A DNA stretch of 64,000 bases from Phytophthora colocasiae. Lineage: Eukaryota > Oomycota > Peronosporomycetes > Peronosporales > Peronosporaceae. Shown piece by piece: positions 1 to 11,700 of this stretch. The notes beneath the pieces were generated by a model. That model ran no database searches and was not told where the DNA came from. It worked only from the letters and a program-made list of their open reading frames with translations. Location of the stretch: contig JAGKQI010000020.1 of assembly GCA_018806915.1 (NCBI GenBank), positions 372,001-436,000 of the forward strand, in the 5' to 3' direction. The position numbers and the translations under genes were made by a program. How positions within the stretch are numbered: position 1 is the stretch's first letter; each line of letters opens with the position of its first letter.

Positions 1-1832
1 TCTTCTTCTTGTACTTGTCGAAGTACGCCTGCACCTTCTGGTTGTAGTTCTTATCACGCTTTTGCTGGTTGGCTGTCTTCACGATGACTTGCAGGACATC
101 CTCATCGTGTAGCATATGCTCCTTGCCAACACGCTGCGGATTGTACTTCGTGCTAGTACCCCATACCAGTGCGTAGTTAAAGTTGTCGAGCATGTCCTTT
201 GAGATCTATAAAAACAGTCAACCCGAAAGGAATTATTATACAGTTGCTGCACCCCAACATGGAAGTAGATACATACGGACAAACAAGCAGACTGAACACT
301 GACACCTTTTCTCTCCGAGCCTAGGACCACCGGTTCCTCAAATTGTGGTGCCTATAGTTAAAATGCAAGTTTAGTGATATAGTGATACCTCTCGAGAAGG
401 TATAAATCACAGCCTACCTCTCCACGGCGCTTAGTGTAAACACGTGTTAGCCCCATGTAGTCCCACATCTTGGCCAGAAGAGTATCGAAGTTAAGCTAAG
501 CCACAGACAATTGTTAGTTTTTCCTACTTGAAAGGTATTGGTTCATGCCAACTTTCAAAAACGTCTTACCGCTGGGCGATCACCGTGCTCACACGCGATC
601 ACAGTCGAGTTCGGCATGCGTGCCAGTCGGTCCACATCCTCAATCGACACCACATCAATCTTGTTGTACACGTATAAGCACTTCACATACTTCCGGTTGC
701 CTTCGATCACATCGATCAGATCATCTGTCGAACAGTCCTCACGGAAGAGCACCTCGCAGTTGTGGATCTTGTATTCGTGCAGGATCTTGTACACCGTCGA
801 GTAAGGATCATCACCAAGCTGTAGAATCGCAAGAGATATTAGTAAAATTCTTTGAAGCACCATGGTAAGGGTTCTACCAGGTAGTATCATCAGCCCTTAC
901 CTTCGTCAAACGAATCGTGCTGTTGAAAGTAATGCCACCTCCATTTTTCTTCCGGAAGTAGATATCAGGTGGCTGCCGGTTAAGACGCAGTCCGACGGTC
1001 TCCAGTTCGTTCTCCAGAATCTCGCGATGACGGTTACCAGCCTCCCGACCAGCATCCAGCACCATCAAGATCATATCGGCCGACTTGGCCACAGCAATAA
1101 CCTCTCGTCCACGTCCTCGACCGTGCGCGGCGCCTTCAATAATACCTGGCAGATCTAGCAACTACATATCAGGAGCGAAGTCAGCCTGCGTTCATCATTA
1201 ATACTCCTGTTATATGCTTACTTGGATGCGGACATCGTTGTAGATCAGATTGCCAGGAATACATGTCAGCGTTGTGAACTCCACCGCGTTCGTCTCCGAC
1301 TGTGTCTCTGTCAGCTGACTGTCAAACGAAGAGCAGTTTGTTTATAAGCAAGCACATACAGATATAAGCACCACGAGAACCCACCTCAGCATCGTCGACT
1401 TTCCTACACTCGGGAATCCAATTAATGCAACGCGTCCATCACCACTCTTGGCCACATCGAAGCCTATAGAACGAGTTGATCAATCTTAATGTACTATAAT
1501 TGATGAAGATGATACAATAACAACTTACCTTCACCGCCGCCGCCACTGGACTTCCCTTCCTCAAGAAGCTACAAGGATACAGAGGGGAATTAATCAGCAA
1601 ATGCGGCAATCAACGCCTGGAAAATCGGCCAGAGCATACCTCTGTGCGCAACTTGGCGAGCTTGGCCTTTAGACGGCCGAGATGGCCCTCCGTGGCCTTG
1701 TTGATCTGCGTCCGTTTCATCTCATCCTCTGCACACGAGCGTCCGGGGTCAGATCAGAGCCAGAACTTTAGCATGTATGTTGACTATATCTATATACGTA
1801 CCGATCTCCTTAATGCGGTCGACGATCCCCAT
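1..1832 (-). CDS. DRG2: DRG2-type developmentally regulated GTP-binding protein (partial, 3' end outside window)
   Basis: Cytoplasmic OBG/DRG-family GTPase; in other eukaryotes DRG2 binds ribosomes with a DFRP partner and supports translation. The reading frame starts at 1832 with [18 protein letters not shown] and is split into about eight exons by short introns. Visible motifs are the P-loop GFPSVGKST (about 1400-1430), switch region [27 protein letters not shown] (about 1110-1160), the NKID-type base motif YNKID (about 660) and a TGS-like C-terminus ending near [26 protein letters not shown] and DVDRLAR favour DRG2 over DRG1. After the position where DRG2 normally ends, the frame continues for about 30 Lys-rich residues to base 1 with no stop. 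It lies head-to-head with the carrier gene starting at 2128 (295 bp between start codons). The family call is firm; the exact exon ends were read by eye. Confidence 0.9.
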
Positions 1833-2127
1833 GGTTGCCGCACGATCCACTGCGGCCCTGAAGCCGCGTCCTGCCTGAGTGAGTGAATCGCCCAACCAGT
1901 CTTATGGAGTGACGAAAGAGGGTGCAAAACACGTCTCTTCTGTATTGATTGACGATGACATTGTATACCCTAACTTGGAGAATTTTGTTTGCCAAAAGTA
2001 GGTGAAATACCTGCCAATATTTGCAAAAGAAGGAACGAAATCGATTACATAATCGCCATCTGCTTTGAACTGCGACCACAAGAGCGCGTGCCTTAAGCTC
2101 ATTCGCAACGCAGCTAGCGAGACCAAG

Positions 2128-3239
2128 ATGGCCGACCACGCAGACAACACATCACCTGAACGCGGCTTCATCCCGGCCCTGCTGGTTCGTGTCTTCATTG
2201 TGCTGTAGTTATGGTGGCAACTCTAACGTTTTTGACTGGCATGAATTTCATTTCAGGGTGGAGCTGTGGCGGGGACCTCGGTAGACATTGCCCTGTTCCC
2301 ACTGGACACCATCAAGACGCGACTGCAATCCGCTCATGGCTTCTTCAAGGCTGGTGGTTTTCGTGGTGTCTATTCGGGCCTATCTGCTGCTGCTGCAGGC
2401 TCTGCTCCTGGAGGTGCGTGACTGATGTCTCCAAAATGACAATGACATCTAACACTTGCTCTACTCTGCTATGCAGGCGCGCTCTTCTTCAGCACCTATG
2501 AGACTTCTAAGTCACTGCTTGGAATGGCTGCACCGGACCAGAAGCACTCTCCTCTCGTACACATGGCAGCCGCAGCGTCTGGTGAAATGGTGCGTTTATC
2601 TATTACACGATACTGAAAAGAGTGCTCATGTGATAATGATCAACGTTTGTGTCTTTAGGCAGCGTGTTTGGTGCGTACCCCCACCGAGATTGTGAAGCAG
2701 CGTATGCAGACGGGTGTTTATAAGTCGCTGCCGGAAGCGCTCAATGCTATTCGTGCGGTGGACGGCGTGTCAGGGTTTTACCGAGGCTACTGGAGCATGA
2801 TTGCACGAGAGATTCCGTTCTCGTTTATCCAATTCCCTCTCTGGGAGGGGCTGAAGGTATGCTAAAGCTATGTTTGTTGCTTTATAACCCGTTGTAACCC
2901 AGACTAATGAGTTTGTTTACACAGTACCAATGGTCGAAAAAGCAGAATGCCCCCGTGTCCTCGTTACAGGGAGCAGTTTGTGGATCCATCGCCGGCGGCG
3001 TGGCTGCATGTATCACGACTCCCCTAGACGTTGTGAAGACGCGTCTGATGCTCGGCAAGGACGCCAAGGGTGTTCCGTACAAGGGCACCCTTAGTACGCT
3101 GTCGCGCGTGTACACTGACGAAGGCTTGAAGCGCCTGTTCTCAGGTGTTGGGCCTCGCACGATGTGGATCAGCATCGGCGGCTTCGTCTTCTTCGGCATG
3201 TACGAGAAGGCCACGTCAACGTTCTCTGCGATCATGTAG
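2128..3239 (+). CDS. Mitochondrial carrier, S-adenosylmethionine carrier-like (SLC25A26 family)
   Basis: Inner-membrane solute carrier, probably importing S-adenosylmethionine into mitochondria in exchange for S-adenosylhomocysteine. Five exons join as 2128-2184, 2257-2413, 2477-2589, 2659-2856 and 2925-3239, giving 279 residues, close to the usual 270-280. The first intron begins with the less common GTTCGT. The three carrier repeats carry signature motifs [20 protein letters not shown] and [10 protein letters not shown], plus six predicted membrane helices. The second-repeat motif with [13 protein letters not shown] and the short N-terminus ([13 protein letters not shown]) resemble SAM carriers more than ADP/ATP or phosphate carriers. 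Substrate assignment is inference from family resemblance; that it is a mitochondrial carrier is clear. Oddly, a long intron-retaining reading frame is not open, so splicing is required. Confidence 0.88.
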
Positions 3240-3810
3240 AGCAGCAACGATGGAGACAACCGGCAGGACCAAAGTGAATGGTAGCAATACGAATAAAGGC
3301 AAGTGGCGGTGCTCGACACCGTCTACATGTAGATCGTCAATTGAACTTGAAGTGATCACGAAGCGTGCAACCCGTCAGCGGCAACCAGCAAGCCAAGTGA
3401 TTCTTGCCAGGAAGCACTTGCCTTGGCACATGTACACGATCTAATTAAAGAGCCAATGCTGACGGGGCCAAGTGTGCAAGTACAGACAAGGTGTCCCATA
3501 CAGAGGATACGTAGTCCTGCTGACGGGGCCAAGTGTGCAAGTACAGACAAGGTGTCCCATACAGAGGATACGTAGTCCTGGTCAGCTTGATCTTGCTTTG
3601 AGCTGCTACGTCACTCTCCAGAAGGGATAGGGAAACCGGGGCTCACAATCACTCGGCAGTCGAAATACCGGTATATCCACATACTTTATCCAAGTGAACT
3701 TGTCTCAACCGACCGGTGTCCGCCCCAGGCAGCACTCGCCTCACTTTCGAATCTGCGCGCTGAAGCCCAAGCACCCTCAGTACCCACTTCGTCTCCTTAT
3801 TACTCCCAAG
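3240..3810. other. Intergenic region between carrier and transaldolase
   Basis: About 570 bp without a gene. It contains a perfect 61-bp tandem duplication (3458-3579) and, nearer the transaldolase start, a pyrimidine-rich initiator-like stretch CTCACTTTCG at about 3740 that probably marks the transaldolase transcription start. No RNA gene was recognised. Confidence 0.5.
3458..3579. repeat. Perfect 61-bp tandem duplication
   Basis: Two identical 61-bp copies (3458-3518 and 3519-3579), each beginning GCTGACGGGGCCAAGTG and ending ACGTAGTCCT. It lies in the 3' flank of the carrier gene and upstream of transaldolase. No coding potential was seen, and no divergence between the copies, so the duplication is young (or an assembly artefact). 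Confidence 0.9.
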
Positions 3811-4815
3811 ATGGCCGCCTCCCCCAACAAGAAGATCCGCGAAGCCTCGCAGCTGGACCAGCTCAAGCAGTTCACGACTGTGGTCGCTGACACGGGAGAC
3901 TTCGAGCAGATCAACAAGTACAAGCCGCAGGACGCCACCACCAACCCGTCGTTGCTGTTCAAGGCCGCTCAGATGGAGCAGTACTCTGCTCTGGTGGACG
4001 ACGCTGTGGCGTACGGCAAGGGCCTGTCGGATGACCTGTCCGAGTCGGAACGTCTGGGCTACGTCATTGATAAGCTGTCGGTGAACTTTGGCCTTGAGAT
4101 CCTCAAGGTTGTGCCTGGCTACGTGTCCACTGAGGTCGACGCCCGCCTGAGCTTCGACACGGAGGGCACGATTGCGCGCGCCCACCGCATCATTGAGCTG
4201 TACGAGAAGGCTGGCATCAAGAAGGACCGTATCCTCATCAAGATTGCCTCCACGTGGGAGGGTATCCAGGCCTGCAAGCACCTCCAGAAGGAGGGCATCT
4301 CCTGCAACATGACGCTGCTCTTCGGTTTCGCCCAGGCTGTGGGCTGTGCCGAGGCTGGTGCCACCCTCATCTCGCCCTTCGTTGGCCGTATCCTCGACTG
4401 GCACAAGGCCAAGACTGGCAAGTCCAGCTACGAGTCTCACGAGGACCCTGGTGTTGTGTCCGTGACTAAGATTTACCAGTACTACAAGAAGTACGACTAC
4501 AAGACGATCGTCATGGGCGCTAGCTTCCGTAACACCGGCGAGATCACCGAGCTGGCCGGCTGTGACCGTCTGACCATCTCCCCCAACCTCCTGGAGGAGC
4601 TGACCAAGTCCACTGCCAAGCTGGACAAGAAGCTCGACGCCGAGACGGCCGCCAAGGCCTACTCGGGTGAGAAGCTGTCGTATGCCGAGAAGGACTTCCG
4701 TCTGAGCATGAACGAGGACGCCATGGCCACGGAGAAGCTTGCCGAGGGCATCCGCGGCTTCAGCGCCGACATCGTCAAGCTCGAGCAGATCCTTAAGGCC
4801 AAGCTCAGCGCCTAA
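3811..4815 (+). CDS. Transaldolase
   Basis: Cytosolic enzyme of the non-oxidative pentose phosphate pathway; it transfers a dihydroxyacetone unit from sedoheptulose-7-phosphate to glyceraldehyde-3-phosphate. It is a single exon of 334 residues, the usual length for eukaryotic and enterobacterial-type transaldolases. Seen in the sequence: [14 protein letters not shown] (signature 1, residues 41-54), and [12 protein letters not shown] with the Schiff-base lysine at about K144. Later come [19 protein letters not shown] and [10 protein letters not shown]. The ATG at 3811 is chosen because it gives [21 protein letters not shown], matching the family N-terminus; an upstream in-frame ATG at 3694 would add 39 unrelated residues. 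Codon use is strongly G/C-ending, which fits high expression and creates a long antisense open frame (3649-4971) that is not a gene. Confidence 0.97.
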   Translation: MAASPNKKIREASQLDQLKQFTTVVADTGDFEQINKYKPQDATTNPSLLFKAAQMEQYSALVDDAVAYGKGLSDDLSESERLGYVIDKLSVNFGLEILKVVPGYVSTEVDARLSFDTEGTIARAHRIIELYEKAGIKKDRILIKIASTWEGIQACKHLQKEGISCNMTLLFGFAQAVGCAEAGATLISPFVGRILDWHKAKTGKSSYESHEDPGVVSVTKIYQYYKKYDYKTIVMGASFRNTGEITELAGCDRLTISPNLLEELTKSTAKLDKKLDAETAAKAYSGEKLSYAEKDFRLSMNEDAMATEKLAEGIRGFSADIVKLEQILKAKLSA

Positions 4816-5215
4816 GTGCGTGAGATATTGCAAAGGAGAACGGGTCCAACCTCGTCGGATCGTGTTGATGATCTCGGCAGCCTTCGGCTTTTCGAACGCG
4901 CCGCTCGCACGACCCTCGAGGTATGGGAATTTCTGCATCGATGCTGCTAACAACCTATTGCGCGTCGCCACACAAATTTAAAACACTGAACGAAACCATC
5001 TTTTGTACTACGTATTCCATTCACTTTCCTTCATCATGGCGTTCATATCGGTCATCACTAACAGGAGTTGGGAAAATCTTCTTGAAAAGATCTCGATAAG
5101 ATCATCGTACTTAGTAGATATCCTTCAGTACATTTATTTTATTTTACATATTTAACCTCAATTGGCTATTGGCGCGCGCTTCGTAAGCAGTAGCGGATAC
5201 TGCGAGGGGATAATA
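4816..5215. other. Intergenic region upstream of zinc-finger/PHD gene
   Basis: 400 bp with no open frame that looks coding. A pyrimidine-rich CCATTCACTTTCC near 5008 resembles an oomycete initiator. The stretch 5100-5160 is A/T-rich. Nothing else was recognised. Confidence 0.4.
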
Positions 5216-7031
5216 ATGGTCAACTTCGGCGACGAGTTCCAGCTGAGCCGCTGGTTCAATTCCAACTCTGGCAACGGAAGTGCACACGCGACAGACAGCG
5301 AAGATGGAGATGCCGCGGGTTCGGCCGATGATGCTGTGGCGCCTTCGACTAGCGTGAGTCTTTCCGAGTGCTTTATCTGTCACATGCCCAACCCCGAGTA
5401 CATGTCCACCAACACGGCCAAGAAGGCGCCACCTGTGCCCGTGTGTTCTGTGGGTTGCGAGGCTAAGTACCTTGAGCTGAAGGGCATGCGGCCCTCTAGC
5501 GACTCACGCAATGCCGACCCGAACCACTGCTTTGTGTGCCAATCGCCCAATCCCGCGTATTCTGTTAGCTCGCGTGGCACGGTGACTCCAGTGTGCAGCA
5601 AAGAGTGTGAAGAATCCTTCCTCCGTCGGAAGAAGCAGCGCTTGAACGCTGGAGATACCGGGGCACCGACAAAGCGCTCGAAGAGCGACAGCAACGAACC
5701 AGTCAAGCGTCAGCGACGTACGCTAAACTTTTTGGGTGACCAACTCCTCGATAGTTCCGACGGCAAAGGCTACAAGAGCTGGTGGCTCGGTGCTCTTACT
5801 TTCTACGACTTTGTGTATCAACGTCATGGTATGTGGCACAGCTACTCAATCAGCAACGACGTGCCGCGTGTCGACCCGTGTCTGATTAAATTCGGTAAGT
5901 TTTGTTTTAGGTTGGGATACGGTGTCAGACCACTGACATTGTTGTGTTGTTAAATGTGTTTTTTCAGCAACCTGCAACATCTATCGTGAACTGGACCGGA
6001 GCACTGCATACCTCCGAAAGCATGTGCTTCGATGGCAACAAGCTCATCAAGGACGTCTTGGTCTGCGTGAAGTTCTGTGGATGGCGGTAGTGTTCAGGTA
6101 TTGCAACCAACTGGAAACGTTTCATAAGCTCAAGGGAATCCCTAGCTCCGACGACTTTCCTCACTTCTCAAAGCGGTACGTTGACTATTTCTGTTAAAAG
6201 TAAGCGCAATCAACTAAAATGCTTTTCTGGTACAGCTTGCAAGCAATGACAAAGCGTGCTGATGACAGTAGCCTTCTGGCGGGCGACCGTGAGCTTACGG
6301 TGGCCACCTATCTGGATACACTGGACAATTTCCTGAAAAACATTGATGCGACTACAGTGTCTGTGAAAGAGTGCACTACCTCTGAGGGCATCTTTGAAAC
6401 CCTCCGAAAGTTTCAAAACAACGCACTGGGTTCATTTACGAGCTGGCAGGTGGTGTGCGATCTGTTGGAGCTGCACATGCTGGCCGAGGACTTCGTCACG
6501 GACGAGTACGTATGGCTCAGTCTGGACGCGAGGAAGAGTCTGGTTCAGATCTTTGGCAAGAACCGTGCTCGTCCCTCGGAATACGTTGCGCTCGCTCGAC
6601 TTCTGCAACAGCGTCAGCTCCAAGGATTCAAGGCTCTTCAGGTGGACTTCCCGTTCTTTATGGACCAAAAGCTGGACTTGAAGAACATTGGGCATGCGCT
6701 GCACAGCTTCCAGGTGTATCGAAACATGAAGCTGATGGAGCATAAGCAGATCCATAAGCAGGAGCCCGGAACTACGCAGCCCGTGCTGTACAGTTCGCGT
6801 ACGTACATGATGGACTCGGAAAACTGCGAGGTCTGCTCGCACCCAGAAAATGAAGACGAGTTGGTACTGTGCGATATGTGCCAGCGCATGTTCCACAAGT
6901 ACTGTATCAACATGGACGAGCTGCCTCCAGCTTCGTGGGTGTGCACTGCATGCAAGAAGCTGCAGAATTATCCTCATGAAGGTTTGGTTGCGGCTCCGGT
7001 TGTGGAACAGGAAGTCATCTCCATTGATTAG
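5216..7031 (+). CDS. Two zinc fingers + DNA-base hypermodification (aGPT-Pplase/HMUDK_hel)-like domain + PHD finger
   Basis: Three exons (5216-5894, 5968-6175, 6236-7031) give 560 residues. Residues 52-81 (CFIC...CSVGC) and 105-131 (CFVC...CSKEC) are two similar C-x2-C...C-x3-C treble-clef-like fingers. A basic stretch follows (KRSKSDSNEPVKRQRR), probably a nuclear signal. Residues about 188-475 look like the helical domain of alpha-glutamyl/putrescinyl-thymine pyrophosphorylases and 5-hmdU DNA kinases: FYDFVYQRHGMWHSY, then PRVDPCLIKFATCNIYRELD (RELDR at 233-237), MAVVFRYCNQLETF, GSFTSWQVVCDLL and a late DLKNIGHALHSFQVYRNMK block. A C-terminal PHD finger (CEVC...CDMC...HKYC...CTAC, about 496-538) would bind histone tails. 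The loop usually rich in Gly-Pro-Gly before RKSLVQIFG reads WLSLDARKSL here, so activity may be changed or lost. The start at 5216 excludes 18 upstream residues. Domain similarity is from memory of the families; the function is inference. Confidence 0.78.
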
Positions 7032-7116
7032 CCCACCTTACTAAAATGCGAGGCAATAGGTCTATCTCAAGACATTTGATTGAAATACACAAATGTTCAC
7101 CGCATTGATAACACGC

Positions 7117-8699
7117 TCATGCACATTTGGCTTTTGAGTCGGTGGGCGATTTCTTCGTCGTGCGCACTTCGTTCTTTCTTTCCCATCTGTTCTTCACGAC
7201 TTGGTAGTGTGAATCGTTCTTCCAGACGTAATAGAATGCAATCACATCTCCGCAAGACTTATTGTTAATCTGCAACGCAATAGCACTTCATCAGTACGCA
7301 GCATATCCAACTTGGAAGCACTGAGCTTTTTTTTTAACTTACCACCTCAGAGATTCTGGGGAAATCCTTGCCGTAGCACTCGATTGCAACTTCAAACACT
7401 CGGATTTCGAACGGAGTCCACTTGTCTGTTGTCACAATGGCAACAATTTCATTAATTTCCGGTGTTCTACCACAAACCAGAACTTACCTAGTACAGAAGG
7501 AACACGCAAAGGAGACGATCCTTTGACGCCTTGCTGGAAGCAGGAAACGCGCTGCAACCCGAAGTCGGATATTTTCTGTCTCTTGTGATATGATACATAG
7601 GCTGGTTGGGGAGCATACATTGCCCGAGCAGCGTCAAGGAAATCCTGGATGTAAAGCTGCCTCTCTGCAAAAATACAGACGCAGCACTTAGCTTCAAACA
7701 ACTGCATAGCAGGGCAATATCACGCACTTACTTCGAAGATGATCCATCAGTTTGAGTGTCTCGCTTGAAACGTCCGGTTCAGGTTCCGGCAGGAAATCGT
7801 CCGAAAGGGTTCCATCATCTCGGGTCTTCGCACAAGATCCATGCTTTTTCCAGATATAGTAGAACGCTATAATGTCCTTCGTAGTCTTCTTCGGAATCTG
7901 CAGCCCATAAAAATGAGTAAACTACGCATCTACCATTCTAGAATAACAAGGAAACAAACTCCAACCTGTTCAGCAATTGCGTAAAAATCTTTTCCAAAGC
8001 GCTCGTATGCTTCTTCAAAAAGACCAACCTCTAGGCCAGTCCAGTCGTCTACAGAGTTTCCAATACTTAGTATCAGCATATCTGCAAAAAAAAACACACA
8101 CAAAAACATACCGAGAACTTGTGTCGCCCGGAGTGGAGACACCAGTGCTGCTAACGCGTCGAACGTGGATCGGCTTTTCAGTCCGTACTAAAGTGTCATA
8201 ATAAGAGGTTTAATCTCACATAACATTGCTTTCTTAGTAAGAAGTTCTTACCGAGTTGGGCTTCATCTTCAGGATGGCCGAGGGTCGTTTCATCTGGTAC
8301 TGCATCTCATACAACGCCCGTGCCGCCCGCAGATAGCGCCTTATATTGTTCATCTTCACTGCTCGTAACATTCGCCGCATCGTCAGAATATCTGTATCAC
8401 TTCATACATTAGTCATCACGTTACCATCCGCGTTCGCTGCGTTTGGCACTTTGCCATCTCTCCAAATGGATGCAGCCAGAACCACTTTTTGGCCGTCGCG
8501 ATCGTCTGCGCTATCCGCTTCGTCGCCACTGCTGTCCAGACGTAACTACAGATGTACACAGACAGTTAGCAGCACTCTAGAGCATCTGGAAGCTTGCGTG
8601 TAAACGTACAGGACTGGGTCTCTTCTGCACTCGCAACAGCGCCGCCTTACTCGGCGTCACCGGTGATACGGCGTCCCGCGCCATATTTGGGTTTGCCAT
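7117..8699 (-). CDS. Double SANT/Myb-like chromatin protein
   Basis: Nuclear protein with two SANT domains of the type found in MIER/RCOR/MTA corepressors. It starts at 8699 (MANPNMARDAVSPVTPSKAA) and ends at 7117, with about seven introns. SANT 1 (about 8040-7850) reads DDWTGLEVGLFEEAYERFGK followed after an intron by IPKKTTKDIIAFYYIWKKHG; SANT 2 (about 7420-7170) reads DKWTPFEIRVFEVAIECYGK followed by INNKSCGDVIAFYYVWKN. The FYYxWK ending is the hallmark of this subclass, which usually recruits histone deacetylases. Between exon 2 and SANT 1 there are two ways to phase the exons; the one using the acceptor directly before ACGACTGGACT keeps a fully open frame (exon 3 begins DILTMRRML). No ELM2 domain was recognised. 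It ends 85 bp from the stop of the PHD gene and shares a 51-bp intergenic promoter with COG1. Confidence 0.82.
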
Positions 8700-8750
8700 A
8701 TTTCGACTAAGTACGAATTCCCACTTCAGCTTCACAACCTGCAATCAAGC
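8700..8750. promoter_or_regulatory. 51-bp bidirectional promoter between SANT gene and COG1
   Basis: Only 51 bp separate the two divergent start codons (8699 on the minus strand, 8751 on the plus strand). The stretch contains CCCACTTCAG at about 8720, which resembles a degenerate oomycete initiator for the plus-strand gene. Transcription start sites of one or both genes must therefore lie inside this spacer or in the other gene's 5' end. Confidence 0.6.
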
Positions 8751-11700
8751 ATGGCGAGTGCGGGCGATGCGGCTGACTTCTTGCGGCGACTGTCGATCGC
8801 AGACGCCAAGGTATTGCTAGAGAGGACCAGGTAGGTGTTGTAGTTTGTAATAATTACAGAGGGGGGAAATTTAATAAGAAGGATCCGTGGATATAGGAAG
8901 GAGAAGGAGAACAAGACCAAGGAGATGCAGAAAATGATCGGAGTGCGGTATCGAGACCTTATCGAGTCAGCGGACAAGATCGTCAATATGCACTCTGCTG
9001 CATTGCGTTTGGAGGTATCGCTCAAAGAGATGCCAGAAATGTGGAAGCAGATGGAGCAGGCGTTGGCAACTGCCTTGTATGTGGAGGATTCACCTGTCTT
9101 AGATGAAAAGGAAGCAGAGAAGTCTGTGGAGCCTCAGCTTGGGGCTTTAAGTGAGGATGCTACCGCTACAGATAAGGCGGCATTCCTGGTGGATGTTCCT
9201 GAAAAGATGTGGCAGTTGCTGGATGAAGGAGAGTCGCTATTGGCGCTTGATCTGTACCGACTTGCTGCTAAGATCCATACTGAATGTATGGAGAAAACTG
9301 TGGAGCAAGAGTTTCCTTTCCTGCAGACCCAATGGACGTGTATCCAGCGCTTTCGACCGGTATGTTGAGATGTTAGTAGTTTTATTCTGTTGTAAAAACT
9401 ATGATGATAATGTGTTTGCAGAGGATGGTGGTATGTGCGAGAAACTACCTGACATGCCGAGGCAAGGAGAGTCGATTTTATGCCGATAATCTGTGTACAC
9501 TGGCTGTTCTAAACGATCCGCCTATTGGACCGGAAGAGTTATTCGAAGTGTATTTGGAGTCTCGTTCTAAGTGGATGACGCCAATTCACAAACAAGACGA
9601 GGAAAAACTAACGAGCCAGAAAGCTCTGAAGAAGGAACGCGCGTTGACGATCATTTTGAAGTCGATAAGCATGACGATGACACAAACAGAGGAAATATTT
9701 GGCAACTCAGGCAAAACGGGTCTGTTGAACTCGCTTTCTCCGTTGCCAGCAAACTTCAAGGAAGGACTGCTGCAGTTCATTTTGTCAGGGGAAATGCTTA
9801 AACGGCTAAAAGGATGGTTCCAAAGGAAACGGCGACAGGTATGGAGAAATTGATATGGCCCATGATTTAACAGTAGCTTATCCTTGTTTGCCTGTGTACA
9901 CAGATACTGGAAGTGGCGTCCCCAATTATTTCAAGTATTGATACAATTGCACAACTATCGCGAGTGCAGTCCAGGCTGTATGCCGTCAACAAAGACAGCG
10001 GCAGTTGCCAGAACGTAAAGCTCTGGGGTCAAGTTCTTATCGATATATCTGGAGACCTGGACAAACAGCTTAGTCTTCCTGTTGATTCGGTGTTTTCGGT
10101 TCTATTCGCCGAGACATTCCGGAAACGCACACGAGATTTGGTGCAACACTCTTTTGTTGAAGCTCTTGAAGCTATCAAGACCCAAATTCGCTCGAGCTTA
10201 GAAGACACCGTTGCAAACGTCTCTCGAAGCGAGTACAGGCTCAGAAATGTCAAGTTTTACAACTACTTCGAAACAATCCAGAAGAAGGCAGCCGACCTGG
10301 ATGCAAGTGATCTACAGGGTGTCCTGATTGAAGAATTTCTTCGCACACTGTTCAAGCTGGTACTGTTTTTCGAGCAGGAATACCCACTTCAGAAATTTGA
10401 TACGGCGAATGGTTCAGTTCAGGTTCCAAGCGTGTTCCTAAGTATCTCCAACATTTTGGCTGGAATCGTTGCCGGATTTCACCGCCAAATGAGTAAGTTA
10501 TTTCCGGGGATCTCGGCTACTGTCTCAATCCCTGAGAGGGACCCTTCTCTGCCCCTGGTCGGCCAAACTTTTGAGAAGTACAGCAGCAATGGTTTTGTGA
10601 TGAAGTCACAGCTGGAGTTTGCTTTGGCTGTAAGTTATTTACTTTGCTATTGCATTTTGTAAATCTAACGTGTTTGCTTGGTATGAAATGCAGGAAATTT
10701 TGGGTGGAGAAGAGAAATCTCTAACGTGTTTCATTGATGAAGAGCTCAATCAAGCGAATGATGTGGGGTTCCACTCCCTTTATCTTGTTGCTGAGATCAA
10801 ACGAAAAGCTTCATATCCACAGCTATTCGTGAATGCACTACACGGTCTATCAAAAAGATACTGCGAAGCATGGGCTACGATTCTTCTTGAACAGAAGATT
10901 GAGCCTTTACGTGAGCTGCTGCGTATTGAACAGTATGATACGACCAACGAGGTACGGACAGGAGGTGTTGTCCTAGAAGAAAAGTGTAACATTCGCAGGA
11001 ACTCATAATTCTTTTCGTGGTTGTTTAGGAATGGATTGCTACTCATGAAGGCTGGGTAGAGCAAGTGATCTCCGATGAAGGCCTAGGTGGAGACACTGAT
11101 GATTCCTCTTCGGAATCTGAGATGGCTCTCGGAGACGAGAAAGTGTGGCTGCCGTGGTGTGAAACGCCAACAGTGTCAAGCTTTCTTTTCTCCTGTTGCT
11201 ACAGCTTGGATGATGCGAATCGGCTGGTTCAAAACTCTGTGGGAACAACAGACGAGCAGATTAAGCTGATGCAGCACACTATTCGCGAAGTGCTGGTGGA
11301 GCAGCTTACCCTTGTAAGTGTGGCAGTATACAACCCGGCGGTCTCTCTTCTTATGGAAGCGAAGGCGATTCAGAAAGATTCGGTGCTGAACTTCGGCGAG
11401 TGCTGTGTCCAGCAGTTTCTCTTTGACTTGTATTTCGTCCGAGCAACGTTGGGCTTTTCCGATTTCATTCGCTTTGGTTGGGGTGATGAATTGAATCCGA
11501 AGGAATGCTCCCCTGGTTTACTGAAGCTGAAGAGCTTGTTCGAGCGTATGCGGGAGTTCATCGATCCAGTGGATTGGGAGATCTACGGGCCACAGCTTAT
11601 CGAGAATGTTGTTCTTCAATTCCGTAAGAGTCGACTACTCTTTTCGTCGCTGTCAGAATCGAATGATATCAACAAAATCAGTAAGTTGCGAACCATGATG

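Noticed and set aside
3649..4971. 440-codon open frame antisense to transaldolase
   Set aside because: It mirrors the strongly biased codon use of transaldolase on the other strand and has Leu/Val/Gly-rich sequence without any domain.
8346..8530. In-frame TGA in the SANT gene, suggesting a stop or recoding
   Set aside because: It appears only in one of two possible phases; the other phase, with a good acceptor before ACGACTGG, is open throughout.
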